Shown: positions 1-8,837 of the stretch, piece by piece
Numbering within the stretch: the stretch's first letter is position 1
How the letters are laid out: the number at the start of each line of letters is the position of its first letter
Assembly: GCA_904396155.1 (NCBI GenBank)
Contig: CAJFOI010000048.1
Coordinates: forward strand, 1 to 64,000
Direction of reading: 5' to 3'
Source: Candidatus Avispirillum faecium
Lineage (GTDB): Bacteria; Bacillota; Clostridia; Oscillospirales; CAG-272
DNA: 64,000 bases
Translations under genes and position numbers: made by a program
Notes under the pieces: generated by a model
The model's input: only the letters and a program-made list of their open reading frames with translations
Database searches by the model: none
What the model was told of the DNA's origin: nothing

Positions 1-37
1 CAAGGATCCCGCAGCCCCTCTCCGGGACAGCTTGCTT

Positions 38-67
38 ATTATATCACTCCTTACCCCTCCCTGTCAA
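38..67 (-). promoter_or_regulatory. sigma-A promoter directed out of the left edge
   Basis: On the minus strand TTGACA (62-67) and TATAAT (38-43) are separated by 18 bp. Transcription would begin near position 31 and run leftward into a gene outside the window. Nothing else coding is visible in positions 1-168. Confidence 0.7.
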
Positions 68-168
68 TACCTTTTTTATCTTTTTTTCAAAAGAGCGATA
101 TTTTTTTACTTTTTCTTTTGCATATTTCAGAAAAAAGCAGGGAACGCTTTATACAAGGGAGGTAGATC

Positions 169-849
169 ATGGCATCTGTTTACATCCGAACCCTTTTCAT
201 TTACTTTATGTTGATCGTCTCTCTCCGGCTCATGGGGAAACGGCAGATCGGAGAGTTACAAGTATCAGAACTTATTGTCACCATTTTGCTATCGGAACTG
301 GCAGCTATCCCCATAGCAGACAAAAATGTCCCCCTGCTTTATGCGATCATTCCCATTCTCCTGCTTTTGTCGCTGGAAGTAATCATGTCCTATGTAGCAC
401 TGCACCTTCCCGGAATAAAAACTCTGTTTGCAGCCAGACCCAGCATTATTATCAACAAAGGTGTTCTGGATCAAAAAGAGTTGGAGCGCCAGCGTACCGG
501 CATCAGCGAACTGCTGTGTTCTCTCCGTCAAAGCGGTATATCGGACATCGGTGAAGTAGAATATGCAATACTGGAGCAGAACGGAAAATTTTCCATTTTC
601 CCCAAAGCGGCAAGCAGCAGCGTCACACCCACACAAATGAGTCTGAATGTTCCGGAGCAGGGAATATCTCACGCCCTGATTCTGGACCGCAAAATTATCC
701 AAGACAACCTTTCCCTGGCAGGATGGACAAAAGAAAAACTATCAAAGGAATTACAACGGCGAAAACTCTCTGCGGAAGAAATCTTCCTCTTTTCCGTCAA
801 CGACGCCGAAGAAATCACTATTATTACAAAGGAGAAGAAGAAAAAATGA
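169..849 (+). CDS. YetF/DUF421 family membrane protein
   Basis: A 226-residue protein of the DUF421/YetF family. About three hydrophobic segments lie in the first 80 residues, including the family-typical stretch LRLMGKRQIGELQVSEL (about residues 20-36), followed by a soluble C-terminal domain of about 140 residues presumed cytoplasmic. The ATG at 169 follows a GGGAGG ribosome site at 157-162. The stop codon overlaps the next gene's start (ATGA), so the two are translationally coupled. DUF421 followed by a small DUF4363 protein is, to my knowledge, a recurring Clostridia pair. Its biochemical role is unknown; B. subtilis relatives include germination-associated and membrane-stress proteins. 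No clear promoter was seen upstream. Confidence 0.85.
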   Translation: MASVYIRTLFIYFMLIVSLRLMGKRQIGELQVSELIVTILLSELAAIPIADKNVPLLYAIIPILLLLSLEVIMSYVALHLPGIKTLFAARPSIIINKGVLDQKELERQRTGISELLCSLRQSGISDIGEVEYAILEQNGKFSIFPKAASSSVTPTQMSLNVPEQGISHALILDRKIIQDNLSLAGWTKEKLSKELQRRKLSAEEIFLFSVNDAEEITIITKEKKKK

Positions 850-1205
850 AAGCCTTCCTGTGCGCTCTGTCCGTTTTTATCCTGCTCTCCTGCATAGTCA
901 CAGTAAACGCCATATACGTGCAAAGAAAAACAGACGACCTGGCAGATACCATTGATGCGCTCCCGCAAAATGCAAGTGAGCAAGACATCGACCGCATTCG
1001 AGAAAAATGGGAAGCACTGGAGCCCACAATCAACTACAGCGTCAGTCACGGAGAAACAGATCAAATTACAGATGCACTTGCAGAGCTGAAAGCTTACCGG
1101 GGTACCGAAGAAGCAGAAAAATACCTTGCTGCCAGACAACGGCTGCTGGATCTGATGCACAGGCTATCAAAATCAGAAGGATTTTCTTTTGATAATATCT
1201 TTTGA
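846..1205 (+). CDS. DUF4363 family protein
   Basis: A 119-residue protein with one N-terminal hydrophobic segment (about residues 3-22, a signal anchor) followed by a charged, helical, probably extracytoplasmic domain. Its length and organisation match DUF4363 proteins, which commonly follow a YetF gene. The start is the ATG at 846, overlapping the YetF stop by four bases (ATGA); a longer in-frame reading starting at 723 would lie inside YetF and is rejected. It ends immediately next to the stop of the convergent radical SAM gene. The function is unknown; a partner role with YetF is inferred from the coupling only. Confidence 0.75.
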   Translation: MKAFLCALSVFILLSCIVTVNAIYVQRKTDDLADTIDALPQNASEQDIDRIREKWEALEPTINYSVSHGETDQITDALAELKAYRGTEEAEKYLAARQRLLDLMHRLSKSEGFSFDNIF

Positions 1206-3833
1206 TCACCGAAATGCACTGCCGTCTTCCAAAAGCAATCTCCTCCGCCGGATTGTATAATATCCCCTTTCCTCCGGGTCCAAAACAGACATGCATACCC
1301 GTGCGACATATACAGGATTTAAGTAATCGGCGCTGTCTGCGCGGGTAATCGCAACGGCGCGCACACCGCCCGCAAAGCGTGAAAACCGAATATCCCGGAT
1401 CAGGGGGCGGATATCCGTCTCCTTTTCGCTGCTTTTCGTTCTCTTTTTGACTACTACCGGACCGTCAAATTGAAAAACAAGGGAAGGCAGCATTGCCTCT
1501 GCAGCAGATACATAAAAGTCTATTTGATTTTCCGCCCAGGCGATTTCCCGAAAAGGGGTTTGGGGCGTGTACGCCTCTCGAAGCTCTATGTCAGAAGGGA
1601 TCGCCCGGGACAGAGCTTCCAGAACCTGGGCATCTGCTATCTCTTGTACCAGCTTAAATTGGACAAATTCCGCCTCTCCACTGACACCCACGGAAAGGGG
1701 GGAAGCAAACGTCAGCTTTGGAATGGGATTGAACCCTTCGGTATAATATACCGGCAGTCCGCTTTTTACCAATGCTCGGGTAAAGGCGCGGCACACATCC
1801 AGATGAGACACAAATGTCATCGCTCCTCCCTTGGAATAACAAATGCGTACGGTACGCACCGGCCGCTTTCCGGGGTGGACTGCCGCACCGGCGCCCTTTG
1901 CATCTCGTTTTCCTGCGCCGTCCCGTACCGGCGCAGGACTTCTGCTGAGGTTTTCCAAATGCTCCTCCGGAGCCTCCGGGTGCCCCGGGCACCAGCGGCA
2001 CGCGCGGGGGTCCGCCATCGCATTGGCGCCACAGCGGGAACAGTGCTCCTTACAGGAGGGCGTCACCGCCGCCTCCATAGCCTTATGCCGCTCTCGGAGC
2101 AAAAACTGCTTGGAGACCCCGCAATCGATTACATCCCATGGGAGAATTTCCTCCTCCCCCATGGTCCGATTTGCATAAAAAGTCGGATCGATGCCTGTAT
2201 CTGCAAACACCTGCCGCCAGGCGTCATAGTCAAAGAATTCCTCCCACGCATCCAGACGCATTCCCCTGCGGACCGCTTCTTCCAGCGCCGCGGAAAGCCG
2301 CCGGTTCCCCCTGGCAAACACAGCCTCCAGCCAGGAGATTTTCGCGTCGTGATAGTTGTAACGGATCTTTCGATCCTGAATACAGGACAAGAGATACTGC
2401 TGTTTTTCCTCCAGCTGCTTCTCCGTATCCTGCCCTTCCCATTGAAACGGTGTAAAAGGCTTGGGGATAAAGCACGCCACGCTGATCGTGACCTTCGGCT
2501 GCCGCCCCTTTGCACGGCCGGGCGTTTTATAATAGGTTTCCACTACGTTTTTGGCAAGTGTCGCAATTCCTTCAATGTCCTCCCATGTCTCATAGGGCAG
2601 TCCGTTCATAAAATACAGCTTTACCTGACTCTTTCCGGCGGAAAAAGCCACACTCGCAGCCCGAAGAATATCCTCCTCTGTCACATTTTTATTGATCACA
2701 TCCCGCAGTCGCTGACTGCCCGCCTCCGGCGCAAAGGTGAGGGTACTGGAACGCACGGTCGAGATTTGATCCATCAATTCCTTTGTGAAGCTATCCGCCC
2801 GCAGGGACGGAAGAGACAGATTGATTTTTGCATCATCCGTCCAGGTAAGGAGCCGGTCACACAAAGTGTTCACCCGAGAATAATCGGAAATGGACAGGGA
2901 GCACATGGAAATTTCATCGTACCCTGTATTCTTCGCCAACTCCTGCGCCTGGGCACACAAGGTTTCCGGCGTCTTTTCCCGCACCGGTCTCGTGACAAAT
3001 CCCGCCTGGCAGAACCGACAGCCGCGGATACATCCCCGATTGACCTCCAACGTAATCCGGTCATGTACTGTCTCCACCAAAGGCATCACCGGATTTGTGG
3101 GGAAATAGGCCCGATCCACATCGGCAACGATCCGTTTTTTCACCCGCGGGGGCACATCCGGATACCTGGGACGCATTTCCAGAATTGTGCCATCCTCCCG
3201 ATAGGAGACTCTGTACAAGGAAGGCACATAGAAGCCCTCCAGGTGAGAAGCCGCTCGCAGGAAGGCATCCTTGCTGTAGCGCCCCTCCCGTTTCATATCC
3301 AAATAAAGCTGTGCCAGCTCCGGAAGCGCTTCTTCTCCCTCGCCGATGGAAAAGATATCCACAAAGTCAGCCATGGGCTCCGGGTTGTAGGTGCAGGGGC
3401 CTCCGGCAAGGATGATAGGAAAGCTGTCGTCCCGATCCCGGCTATACAGAGGAATCCCGCTCATTTGCAGCATGTTGAGCGCGGTTGTGTAGCAAAGCTC
3501 ATACTGCAGCGTAAAAGCGACCATGGCAAAATCCCGGATGGAGTCCCCCGATTCGTGGGTATATACCGGAATATTCCGGGCACGCATTTGCGCCTCCATA
3601 TCCGGCCAGGGGGCAAATGCCCGCTCGCACCACACATCTTCCATTTCATTGAGGACACCGCACAAAATACGCATACCCAGGTTGGACATGCCGATGTCGT
3701 AAATATCCGGGAAGCAAAAGGCCACCCGCAGCCCTACAGCGCCTTTGTCCTTATATACACTTCCCTCTTCCCCGCCTACATAGCGGCCGGGCTTTTGCAC
3801 CTTTGCAATAAACGGTTTGATGTCTTCTCTCAT
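1206..3833 (-). CDS. Radical SAM protein (TIGR03960 type) fused to a DUF2344 domain
   Basis: An 875-residue protein. Residues 1-240 resemble the B12-binding-like N-terminal region of the TIGR03960 family. The radical SAM 4Fe-4S motif is C268-x3-C272-x2-C275 (CIRGCRFC). A cysteine-rich linker follows near residues 605-630 (CKEHCSRCG and CRWC). From about residue 660 to the end lies a DUF2344 domain (RTVRICYSKGG onward). In many Clostridia the two halves are adjacent separate genes, often near ribonuclease G and rplU; here they form one chain and those neighbours are absent. The substrate is unknown. The ATG at 3833 has no recognisable Shine-Dalgarno site and a strong hairpin lies just upstream, so the start is less certain than the gene. 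Confidence 0.85.
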   Translation of the reverse strand: MREDIKPFIAKVQKPGRYVGGEEGSVYKDKGAVGLRVAFCFPDIYDIGMSNLGMRILCGVLNEMEDVWCERAFAPWPDMEAQMRARNIPVYTHESGDSIRDFAMVAFTLQYELCYTTALNMLQMSGIPLYSRDRDDSFPIILAGGPCTYNPEPMADFVDIFSIGEGEEALPELAQLYLDMKREGRYSKDAFLRAASHLEGFYVPSLYRVSYREDGTILEMRPRYPDVPPRVKKRIVADVDRAYFPTNPVMPLVETVHDRITLEVNRGCIRGCRFCQAGFVTRPVREKTPETLCAQAQELAKNTGYDEISMCSLSISDYSRVNTLCDRLLTWTDDAKINLSLPSLRADSFTKELMDQISTVRSSTLTFAPEAGSQRLRDVINKNVTEEDILRAASVAFSAGKSQVKLYFMNGLPYETWEDIEGIATLAKNVVETYYKTPGRAKGRQPKVTISVACFIPKPFTPFQWEGQDTEKQLEEKQQYLLSCIQDRKIRYNYHDAKISWLEAVFARGNRRLSAALEEAVRRGMRLDAWEEFFDYDAWRQVFADTGIDPTFYANRTMGEEEILPWDVIDCGVSKQFLLRERHKAMEAAVTPSCKEHCSRCGANAMADPRACRWCPGHPEAPEEHLENLSRSPAPVRDGAGKRDAKGAGAAVHPGKRPVRTVRICYSKGGAMTFVSHLDVCRAFTRALVKSGLPVYYTEGFNPIPKLTFASPLSVGVSGEAEFVQFKLVQEIADAQVLEALSRAIPSDIELREAYTPQTPFREIAWAENQIDFYVSAAEAMLPSLVFQFDGPVVVKKRTKSSEKETDIRPLIRDIRFSRFAGGVRAVAITRADSADYLNPVYVARVCMSVLDPEERGYYTIRRRRLLLEDGSAFR

Positions 3834-3842
3834 TGTACAAAC

Positions 3843-3867
3843 AAGGGCGGAGATCCGCTCCGCCCTT
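3843..3867 (-). terminator. hairpin between the P-ATPase-like gene and the radical SAM gene
   Basis: Nine-base arms AAGGGCGGA and TCCGCCCTT are separated by 7 bases. On the minus strand the stem is followed by TTGTTTGT, a weak U-tract. It lies 10 bases from the radical SAM start codon, so it could be an intrinsic terminator or a structure that limits translation initiation. Confidence 0.55.
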
Positions 3868-3883
3868 CTCCTTTATATCAGTC

Positions 3884-6163
3884 TTACCGGACGATCACCC
3901 GGGTGGTGATCAGTGCCGGAATCAGCCAGAACAGCTGGCTGGCTCCCAGGTACACACTGTACAGTTGGGGAAACATGCCGGAAATAAGCACAATCGCCAT
4001 GACTACAGCACTCAATACAGCAGAGAGCGCATTGATCACATATCCGGTTTTGCGGGCGCTGAGGATTTTATCGCATTTTGCGATCGTCTGCAGCAACGCC
4101 TTTGTACCGTCGCGGGAAACAATCCCGCCGTCGGCGCGTTTTGCATACTTGGTGATTTCTTCCGTATTTCGATATTTGATTACCCGCAGAGAGTATTTTC
4201 CGCTGCGGATCTGCCTGTAAATCATTTCTTCATCAATACTTGGGTCAAAGGTCTTCACACAGACGCACATACCGCTGCCCGTAAGCTGCCGCAAAATGTA
4301 TTCAAAGTCCGGATCGATGAGATAATGGACAATCATCTTTGCCACCAGCTTGCGCTGATAAATCATGTACAGCGCGGCGCAATCTCCCGGAAGCTGTGCA
4401 TCCTCCTCCGCCACATCCGCCGGGATATGGATTCCAAATCCGGACAATGCCGCCGCCCGTCCAAACAGAATGCTCTTCCCGCCTACCACTGCTTCGATGT
4501 ATCCTGTATCCGCGTCCAAGATTTCCACATCATTGGAATGGCCTATCTCCATCGTTGCAACTTCAAACACATCTGCCAGCGGACCGCCGGTCCTTGCAAA
4601 AACGCTGGCTGCGTAATACAGCACCTTGTCGATCCGGCTGTTGTTGTACAGCTTGACATTGCGCACCTTCACATTGGTGGAAGGAAATACATTGATATCG
4701 TCAAAGGACACCACGCTGGCACCGGAATACTCTTCCACAGAGCCCTCTCCGATGATGGTGCTGTCATTTTCATATGCCTCCCGATTGGCCCGATAAAAGG
4801 GATAACACCCCACCAGGATCATCGCGGCCGGCATAGATGCCCCAAGTACCGCAAAAGCGACGGTAAAAGGCCCGCTTTCATGCCCGCTGACAGCGGCGTA
4901 AATCCCGCCCACTACAGCAAGGATCACTGCTACCAACAATGTTGCACCGATCATGGAGCGATCCCCGCTGCCATGATTTTTGGTCCTCCAAAAGTATCCG
5001 TCCACAAAATCTGTCTTTTGGATTTTTATAATATCACCGCCGTCATCCTCCTGAATGCTGTCCGACAGTGCTTCGCTCTCCATCACAGAATCCCGTGTGG
5101 ACAATCGACGCATCACGTACTTGGGCCTGGAGGAAGAAACAATATTGAAGCTGAAAATTTCCCGACGAACCGTGAGAAACTCGTGAATTGTAGTAAACAA
5201 AAGACACAGTGCCGCGGGAAAATGGAACAGCACCGGTTCCACGCCCGGCGTTACAGTGACAGCCTCATATATAGAGCTTGCAATCACTGCGATCGTCATA
5301 ATCGCCCCAATGGTATCCGTGGTGGGACGCAAATGCAGGAGTGCAGACAGTCCGCCGAAAATATGCCGGTAGCAAAGGGCCGCCATCAGCAAAAACAACT
5401 GCAAATCCATCATGATAAAGATCACAGGATATACGGCAGGATCCAGTGCTCCGGAAAGCTGATACCCCAGCACGGGCAGATTTTCATATACAAGTATCAG
5501 TGCTGTGAGCACAAGACCGCACAAAAGCCTGCCGATTGCCCAGCGATTGCGCTTTCTGTACCGATCTGCAATCTCTCCGTTTTCTGCGGGATCAGAATAC
5601 TCTCCAGGACCGTAGCGGCGGCTGCGGGCAACCCATTCTTCCTGGTCTGCCACATAGTCGTCCGTCATTTGTGCGGCTGTCTCCACACCCACTGTCTTTG
5701 CCAGCTCGTCTTCCATCCCCAGGGCAACCATCAGACTGATGTCTGTCTCATCGATGGAATCCGCGCTTTCCCCCGTCACCTCATTCACAAGGTTTTCAAA
5801 ATCCTCTGTCTCATCGTATGTATCCTCTTTCGGGGCATCCGTCTGTACAGGCGCAGTCTCTGTCTCAATGGGATCATTGTCAAAAAAATCATCCTCCGGG
5901 TATATGTCCTCATCAAAAACATCGCCCGGCATATCCACATCCGCAGCCGGAGGGGCTGGTGCCGATACTTCTTCCGCAAGGACAGATGCAGCCTGTTCCA
6001 GATTGTCTTTGGGGACTTGGACAGGCGCTTGCTCTGTATTCTGCGCCGACATCTGCGCAGGAGACGCTTTCATCTCTTCGCCCTCCTGCGATGTCGCTCT
6101 GTGCAGACGGGATAAAAGCTCCTGGGCAGTCACCTTTTTGTTCTTCTCGTTCTTTTCAGCCAT
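3884..6163 (-). CDS. P-type ATPase-like membrane protein lacking catalytic motifs
   Basis: A 759-residue protein. Residues 1-200 are acidic, low-complexity and presumably cytoplasmic. Membrane segments occur near 208-226, 243-265, 283-300, 311-328, 404-424 and 432-454, with two more near 708-728 and 735-755. From about 430 onward the order follows P-type ATPases: GASMPAAMIL (441-450) sits where the SCPCAL-type membrane motif falls; VVSFDDINVFP (484-494) where the FDKTGTLT phosphorylation loop falls; TGYIEAVVGGKSILFGR (553-569) resembles the nucleotide-binding-domain hairpin; CVKTFDPSID (635-644) replaces VMLTGDN; and a GIVSRDGTKALL segment precedes the last helices. DKTGT, TGD and GDGxND are all missing, so ATP-driven transport is unlikely. 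The start at 6163 was chosen for its AGGAAGG ribosome site; a 28-residue longer reading runs into rlmB. Confidence 0.6.
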   Translation of the reverse strand: MAEKNEKNKKVTAQELLSRLHRATSQEGEEMKASPAQMSAQNTEQAPVQVPKDNLEQAASVLAEEVSAPAPPAADVDMPGDVFDEDIYPEDDFFDNDPIETETAPVQTDAPKEDTYDETEDFENLVNEVTGESADSIDETDISLMVALGMEDELAKTVGVETAAQMTDDYVADQEEWVARSRRYGPGEYSDPAENGEIADRYRKRNRWAIGRLLCGLVLTALILVYENLPVLGYQLSGALDPAVYPVIFIMMDLQLFLLMAALCYRHIFGGLSALLHLRPTTDTIGAIMTIAVIASSIYEAVTVTPGVEPVLFHFPAALCLLFTTIHEFLTVRREIFSFNIVSSSRPKYVMRRLSTRDSVMESEALSDSIQEDDGGDIIKIQKTDFVDGYFWRTKNHGSGDRSMIGATLLVAVILAVVGGIYAAVSGHESGPFTVAFAVLGASMPAAMILVGCYPFYRANREAYENDSTIIGEGSVEEYSGASVVSFDDINVFPSTNVKVRNVKLYNNSRIDKVLYYAASVFARTGGPLADVFEVATMEIGHSNDVEILDADTGYIEAVVGGKSILFGRAAALSGFGIHIPADVAEEDAQLPGDCAALYMIYQRKLVAKMIVHYLIDPDFEYILRQLTGSGMCVCVKTFDPSIDEEMIYRQIRSGKYSLRVIKYRNTEEITKYAKRADGGIVSRDGTKALLQTIAKCDKILSARKTGYVINALSAVLSAVVMAIVLISGMFPQLYSVYLGASQLFWLIPALITTRVIVR

Positions 6164-6218
6164 TCTTTCGATTCCTTCCTCATGGAATTCTGACCAAACA
6201 CGATCACAGTATACATTT

Positions 6219-7439
6219 TTATTCGACGTGCTGCATCCTGGCCGCATGGCATAAAATCACAGACGCCGCAGTAGATACATTCAGCGAGTTGACCTTTCCA
6301 TACATGGGAATAGAGACGATAAAATCACTTTTTTCTCGGACTGTTTTGGATACACCCGCTCCTTCACTGCCGAACAAAATTGCCGCAGGCACATGAAAAT
6401 CTGCTTCATAATAAGGCGTGCCGTCCGCTTCGGCCACAAACACCCAAAGGCCCCGGTCTTTCAGCTGTGTCACCGCTTGCGCAATATTGGAAACTCTTGC
6501 CACGGCCATGTGCTCCAACGCCCCGGCGGATGCCTTCGCTACCACAGGCGTAAGCCCGGCACTGTGCCGTTTCGGAATAATTACACCGTGCGCGCCGGCG
6601 CATTCCGCACAGCGGATCAGCGCACCCAGATTGTGGGGGTCTTCAATGGAATCCGCGACCACTACAAGAGGCAACTCTCCCCGCTGCGCCGCAATGTGCA
6701 AAATCGTGTCGATATCCACATACGCCTTTTCCGCAGCCACAGCCACTACACCCTGGTGGTTGGCGCCGCGGGCCAGCTGATCCAGCTTTTCCTGGGCCAC
6801 CTCGGAAATGGGAATTCCCTTTTTCTTTGCCTCAGCGACAATTGCTATCAGAGAACCCTCCCGGCGGCCGGCCTTGACAAAAAGCTTGTCAACGCTTCTG
6901 CCGCTGCGAAGCAGCTCCCGCACAGCATTTCTGCCGGCTACAGGAGCCTGCCCATCCGAGAGAGCAGACGTTGTGTGCGTCGGCGCTTTCTCATCTTTTG
7001 CTGCATCCTGATTCTTATTTTCCTTTGAAAAGGAAAGCAAGTCTGCATTGGAAAATGAAGCCGACTCCAGTTCATCATAGTCCGGCAGCTTCAAATATCT
7101 GCCTCCGTAACTGCGGATATCGTCATAATCGTCGTGAATTCTGGGCGGCCCCTTGCGCACACTTTTCCTCTGTCGCTGTGCGTCTCTGGAACCCCTGGTT
7201 CTCTGACTTTGGGCCGAGGTACCCTTCCTGCCCCTGCCGGCTGCCGCTTCCTTTTTTTCGCGCTTTTTGCCTTCAGCGCCTTTTTCAAAAGATGGCCGCG
7301 CGCTTCCCTCCGGACGCAAACCGGTGCGTTGCGCTCTATCTCCGGCATTTTTCTTTTCACCTGCCGCGTCTCTATGGGGCAGAGACTTCCTTTTCCTCGG
7401 GCGGGAATTCGCTTTCTGCCGCGTTTCGTTATCCTTCAT
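6219..7439 (-). CDS. rlmB: 23S rRNA (guanosine-2'-O)-methyltransferase RlmB
   Basis: A SPOUT/TrmH-family methyltransferase of 406 residues. The conserved domain begins near residue 168 (VAGRNAVRELL, the substrate-binding domain). The knotted catalytic domain shows DSIEDPHNLGALIRCAE, ILFGSEGAGVS and IPMYGKVNSLNVSTAA, the three TrmH motifs. It is expected to methylate 23S rRNA (G2251 in E. coli numbering). The first 150 residues are a long Lys/Arg-rich, low-complexity extension, longer than in E. coli RlmB and of unknown role. The ribosome site for the ATG at 7439 is weak, so a later start inside the basic region is possible. A promoter is visible at 7522-7550. Confidence 0.9.
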   Translation of the reverse strand: MKDNETRQKANSRPRKRKSLPHRDAAGEKKNAGDRAQRTGLRPEGSARPSFEKGAEGKKREKKEAAAGRGRKGTSAQSQRTRGSRDAQRQRKSVRKGPPRIHDDYDDIRSYGGRYLKLPDYDELESASFSNADLLSFSKENKNQDAAKDEKAPTHTTSALSDGQAPVAGRNAVRELLRSGRSVDKLFVKAGRREGSLIAIVAEAKKKGIPISEVAQEKLDQLARGANHQGVVAVAAEKAYVDIDTILHIAAQRGELPLVVVADSIEDPHNLGALIRCAECAGAHGVIIPKRHSAGLTPVVAKASAGALEHMAVARVSNIAQAVTQLKDRGLWVFVAEADGTPYYEADFHVPAAILFGSEGAGVSKTVREKSDFIVSIPMYGKVNSLNVSTAASVILCHAARMQHVE

Positions 7440-7521
7440 GTATGTAAAGCTTGCCTTTCTGACAAATTCCAGTTTTTTCGCTGCATCGCCGTGAAGTCAC
7501 AAAAATCCAGTATTCGTTTTT

Positions 7522-7550
7522 ATTATAGCACAGGATTCTATATTTGTACA
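7522..7550 (-). promoter_or_regulatory. sigma-A promoter of rlmB
   Basis: Minus-strand TGTACA (7545-7550), a 17 bp spacer and TATAAT (7522-7527), upstream of rlmB and downstream of the zinc-ribbon gene terminator. Confidence 0.6.
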
Positions 7551-7623
7551 TATCTTTTGGCAAAAAACCCGTCCTGTCAAATTCTGCATTTCCATAAAGG
7601 AAACGGTCCTGCAACTGCAGCAG

Positions 7624-7655
7624 AAAAAGAAGGCGCCCCCTCGCGCCTTCTTTTT
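7624..7655 (-). terminator. intrinsic terminator of the zinc-ribbon gene
   Basis: A perfect 13-bp stem (AAAAAGAAGGCGC paired with GCGCCTTCTTTTT) with a 6-base loop. It has U-tracts in both orientations and follows the zinc-ribbon gene on the minus strand. Confidence 0.85.
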
Positions 7656-7695
7656 CACATGCTTTTGGTCGTTTATGCAAAGACCTGCAGCGATG

Positions 7696-7971
7696 TCACT
7701 GCTGTTTCATTGCCGCAAAGCACTCGCTGCAATATACAGGTCTGTCGCTTGTGGGCTGAAACGGCACCTTTGCCTCCTTGCCGCACTGTGCGCAAGTGGT
7801 GGTGAACATTTCTCTCTGTGACTTGGCTGCAGCCTTTCTGGCATCGCGGCAAGCCTTGCAGCGCTGAGGCTCATTTTGAAAGCCCTTCTCTGCATAAAAT
7901 TCCTGTTCGCCCGCAGTAAATACAAATTCATTACCGCAATCCTTGCAAACCAATGTCTTGTCCTCGTACAT
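7696..7971 (-). CDS. Zinc-ribbon domain protein
   Basis: A 91-residue protein with four CxxC-type pairs: CKDC and CKAC in the first half, then CAQC and CSEC in the second. This is enough for two zinc ribbons, as in the probable zinc-ribbon (zf-trcl-type) proteins of Clostridia. The segment FQNEPQRCKACR is characteristic of that family. The ATG at 7971 has a GAGGTAAGAG ribosome site. The function is unknown; nucleic-acid binding is plausible but not shown. It lies between the sigma factor gene and rlmB in the same orientation and is closed by a strong terminator. Confidence 0.85.
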   Translation of the reverse strand: MYEDKTLVCKDCGNEFVFTAGEQEFYAEKGFQNEPQRCKACRDARKAAAKSQREMFTTTCAQCGKEAKVPFQPTSDRPVYCSECFAAMKQQ

Positions 7972-8102
7972 CTCTTACCTCGCTTAATATGGTAAAATAA
8001 ATTTCGCCCTCAACGGACTTTCACCGTTACCTTTGTAAACAACGCTCTGATTAAGCTATTCGGGCATATAGGAAACACCGGCCGTGTTTATCCACTTGCT
8101 TT

Positions 8103-8648
8103 TCATCCTTCAGTCTGTTCCAACTGCTTTGCCTTTTGACGGATACGAAACAAAGCGTTGTAAATCGACTTTGGGTTCTTTCCCACTGCAGCGGCAATCT
8201 CCGGCACAGACTTGCCGGCCATATATTCTTCCAGCACCTGACACTCATAGGGAGAAAGACTGTCCGCAAGCCTGGCCACCACCCGCTGCGCATCCTGCAC
8301 CCGGGCTATGACACGGCGTGCTTCTTTCTTTTCCGCCGGCGCACTGGGCATGTCCTGTTGCGTTCTGCAAAGCACTTTCCTGCGATGGGAAATCAGCGCA
8401 TTGCGAATGCAGATTTTTGCGTACAGCCCAAAAGTAACCTCTCTCTGCGTATGATCATACGTGAGCGCAGCCTTCAACAGGGCACTTCGAGCCTCCTGCA
8501 ACAGCTCGTCCTTCGCACCGCTGCCACTGGCGTAAAAACTGGACACCATACTGGCAATCAGCGGAGCATACTGCACTTTCAGCTTTTCAAAGCTCTCGTC
8601 GCTCCCACTTTGTATTTCCCGCAGCAGCGCGGCTAAAGCCTCCTCCAA
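8103..8648 (-). CDS. Sigma-70 family sigma factor, SigH-like
   Basis: A 181-residue sigma factor. Region 2 is at about residues 20-90 (DELLQEARSALLKAALTY, then the YAKICIRNAL core-binding and -10 recognition part). Region 4 is at about 128-178, where CQVLEEYMAGKSVPEIAAAV and NPKSIYNALFRIRQKAK closely follow the C-terminus of B. subtilis SigH. In B. subtilis sigH lies just downstream of rlmB; here rlmB is also nearby but the order is reversed and a zinc-ribbon gene intervenes. The start is a TTG at 8648 behind AGAGGA. SigH drives early sporulation and stationary-phase transcription, including spo0A. It is shorter than the usual 210-220 residues, so an ECF-like paralogue cannot be excluded. Confidence 0.7.
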   Translation of the reverse strand: MEEALAALLREIQSGSDESFEKLKVQYAPLIASMVSSFYASGSGAKDELLQEARSALLKAALTYDHTQREVTFGLYAKICIRNALISHRRKVLCRTQQDMPSAPAEKKEARRVIARVQDAQRVVARLADSLSPYECQVLEEYMAGKSVPEIAAAVGKNPKSIYNALFRIRQKAKQLEQTEG

Positions 8649-8708
8649 TTCTATTCCTCTGTTCTCTATGGTACTTATGGATTTGGTACTCCCATCTATA
8701 ACGATACT

Positions 8709-8736
8709 ATTATATCATAATTGTAAATTTTGTCAA
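8709..8736 (-). promoter_or_regulatory. sigma-A promoter of the SigH-like gene
   Basis: Minus-strand TTGACA (8731-8736), a 16 bp spacer and TATAAT (8709-8714). Upstream at 8765-8787 lies an inverted repeat GTAAATAT-N7-ATATTTAC that could be an operator. Confidence 0.75.
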
Positions 8737-8837
8737 TAGGAATTTTGATTTCCCTTAAATTTTCGTAAATATTTTATTCATATTTACAAAAACGCTTTCC
8801 TTTCGACAACAAAACGCCTGTAAAACACACCCGCGTC

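Noticed and set aside
1470..4220. Long open frame (916 codons) on the plus strand opposite the radical SAM gene
   Set aside because: It is antisense to a gene with clear motifs, has no ribosome site and reads as a Pro/Arg/His-rich shadow typical of GC-rich coding DNA.
3833..6115. 760-codon plus-strand frame opposite the P-type ATPase-like gene
   Set aside because: Shadow frame: rich in Cys, His and Arg, no recognisable domain, crosses gene boundaries.
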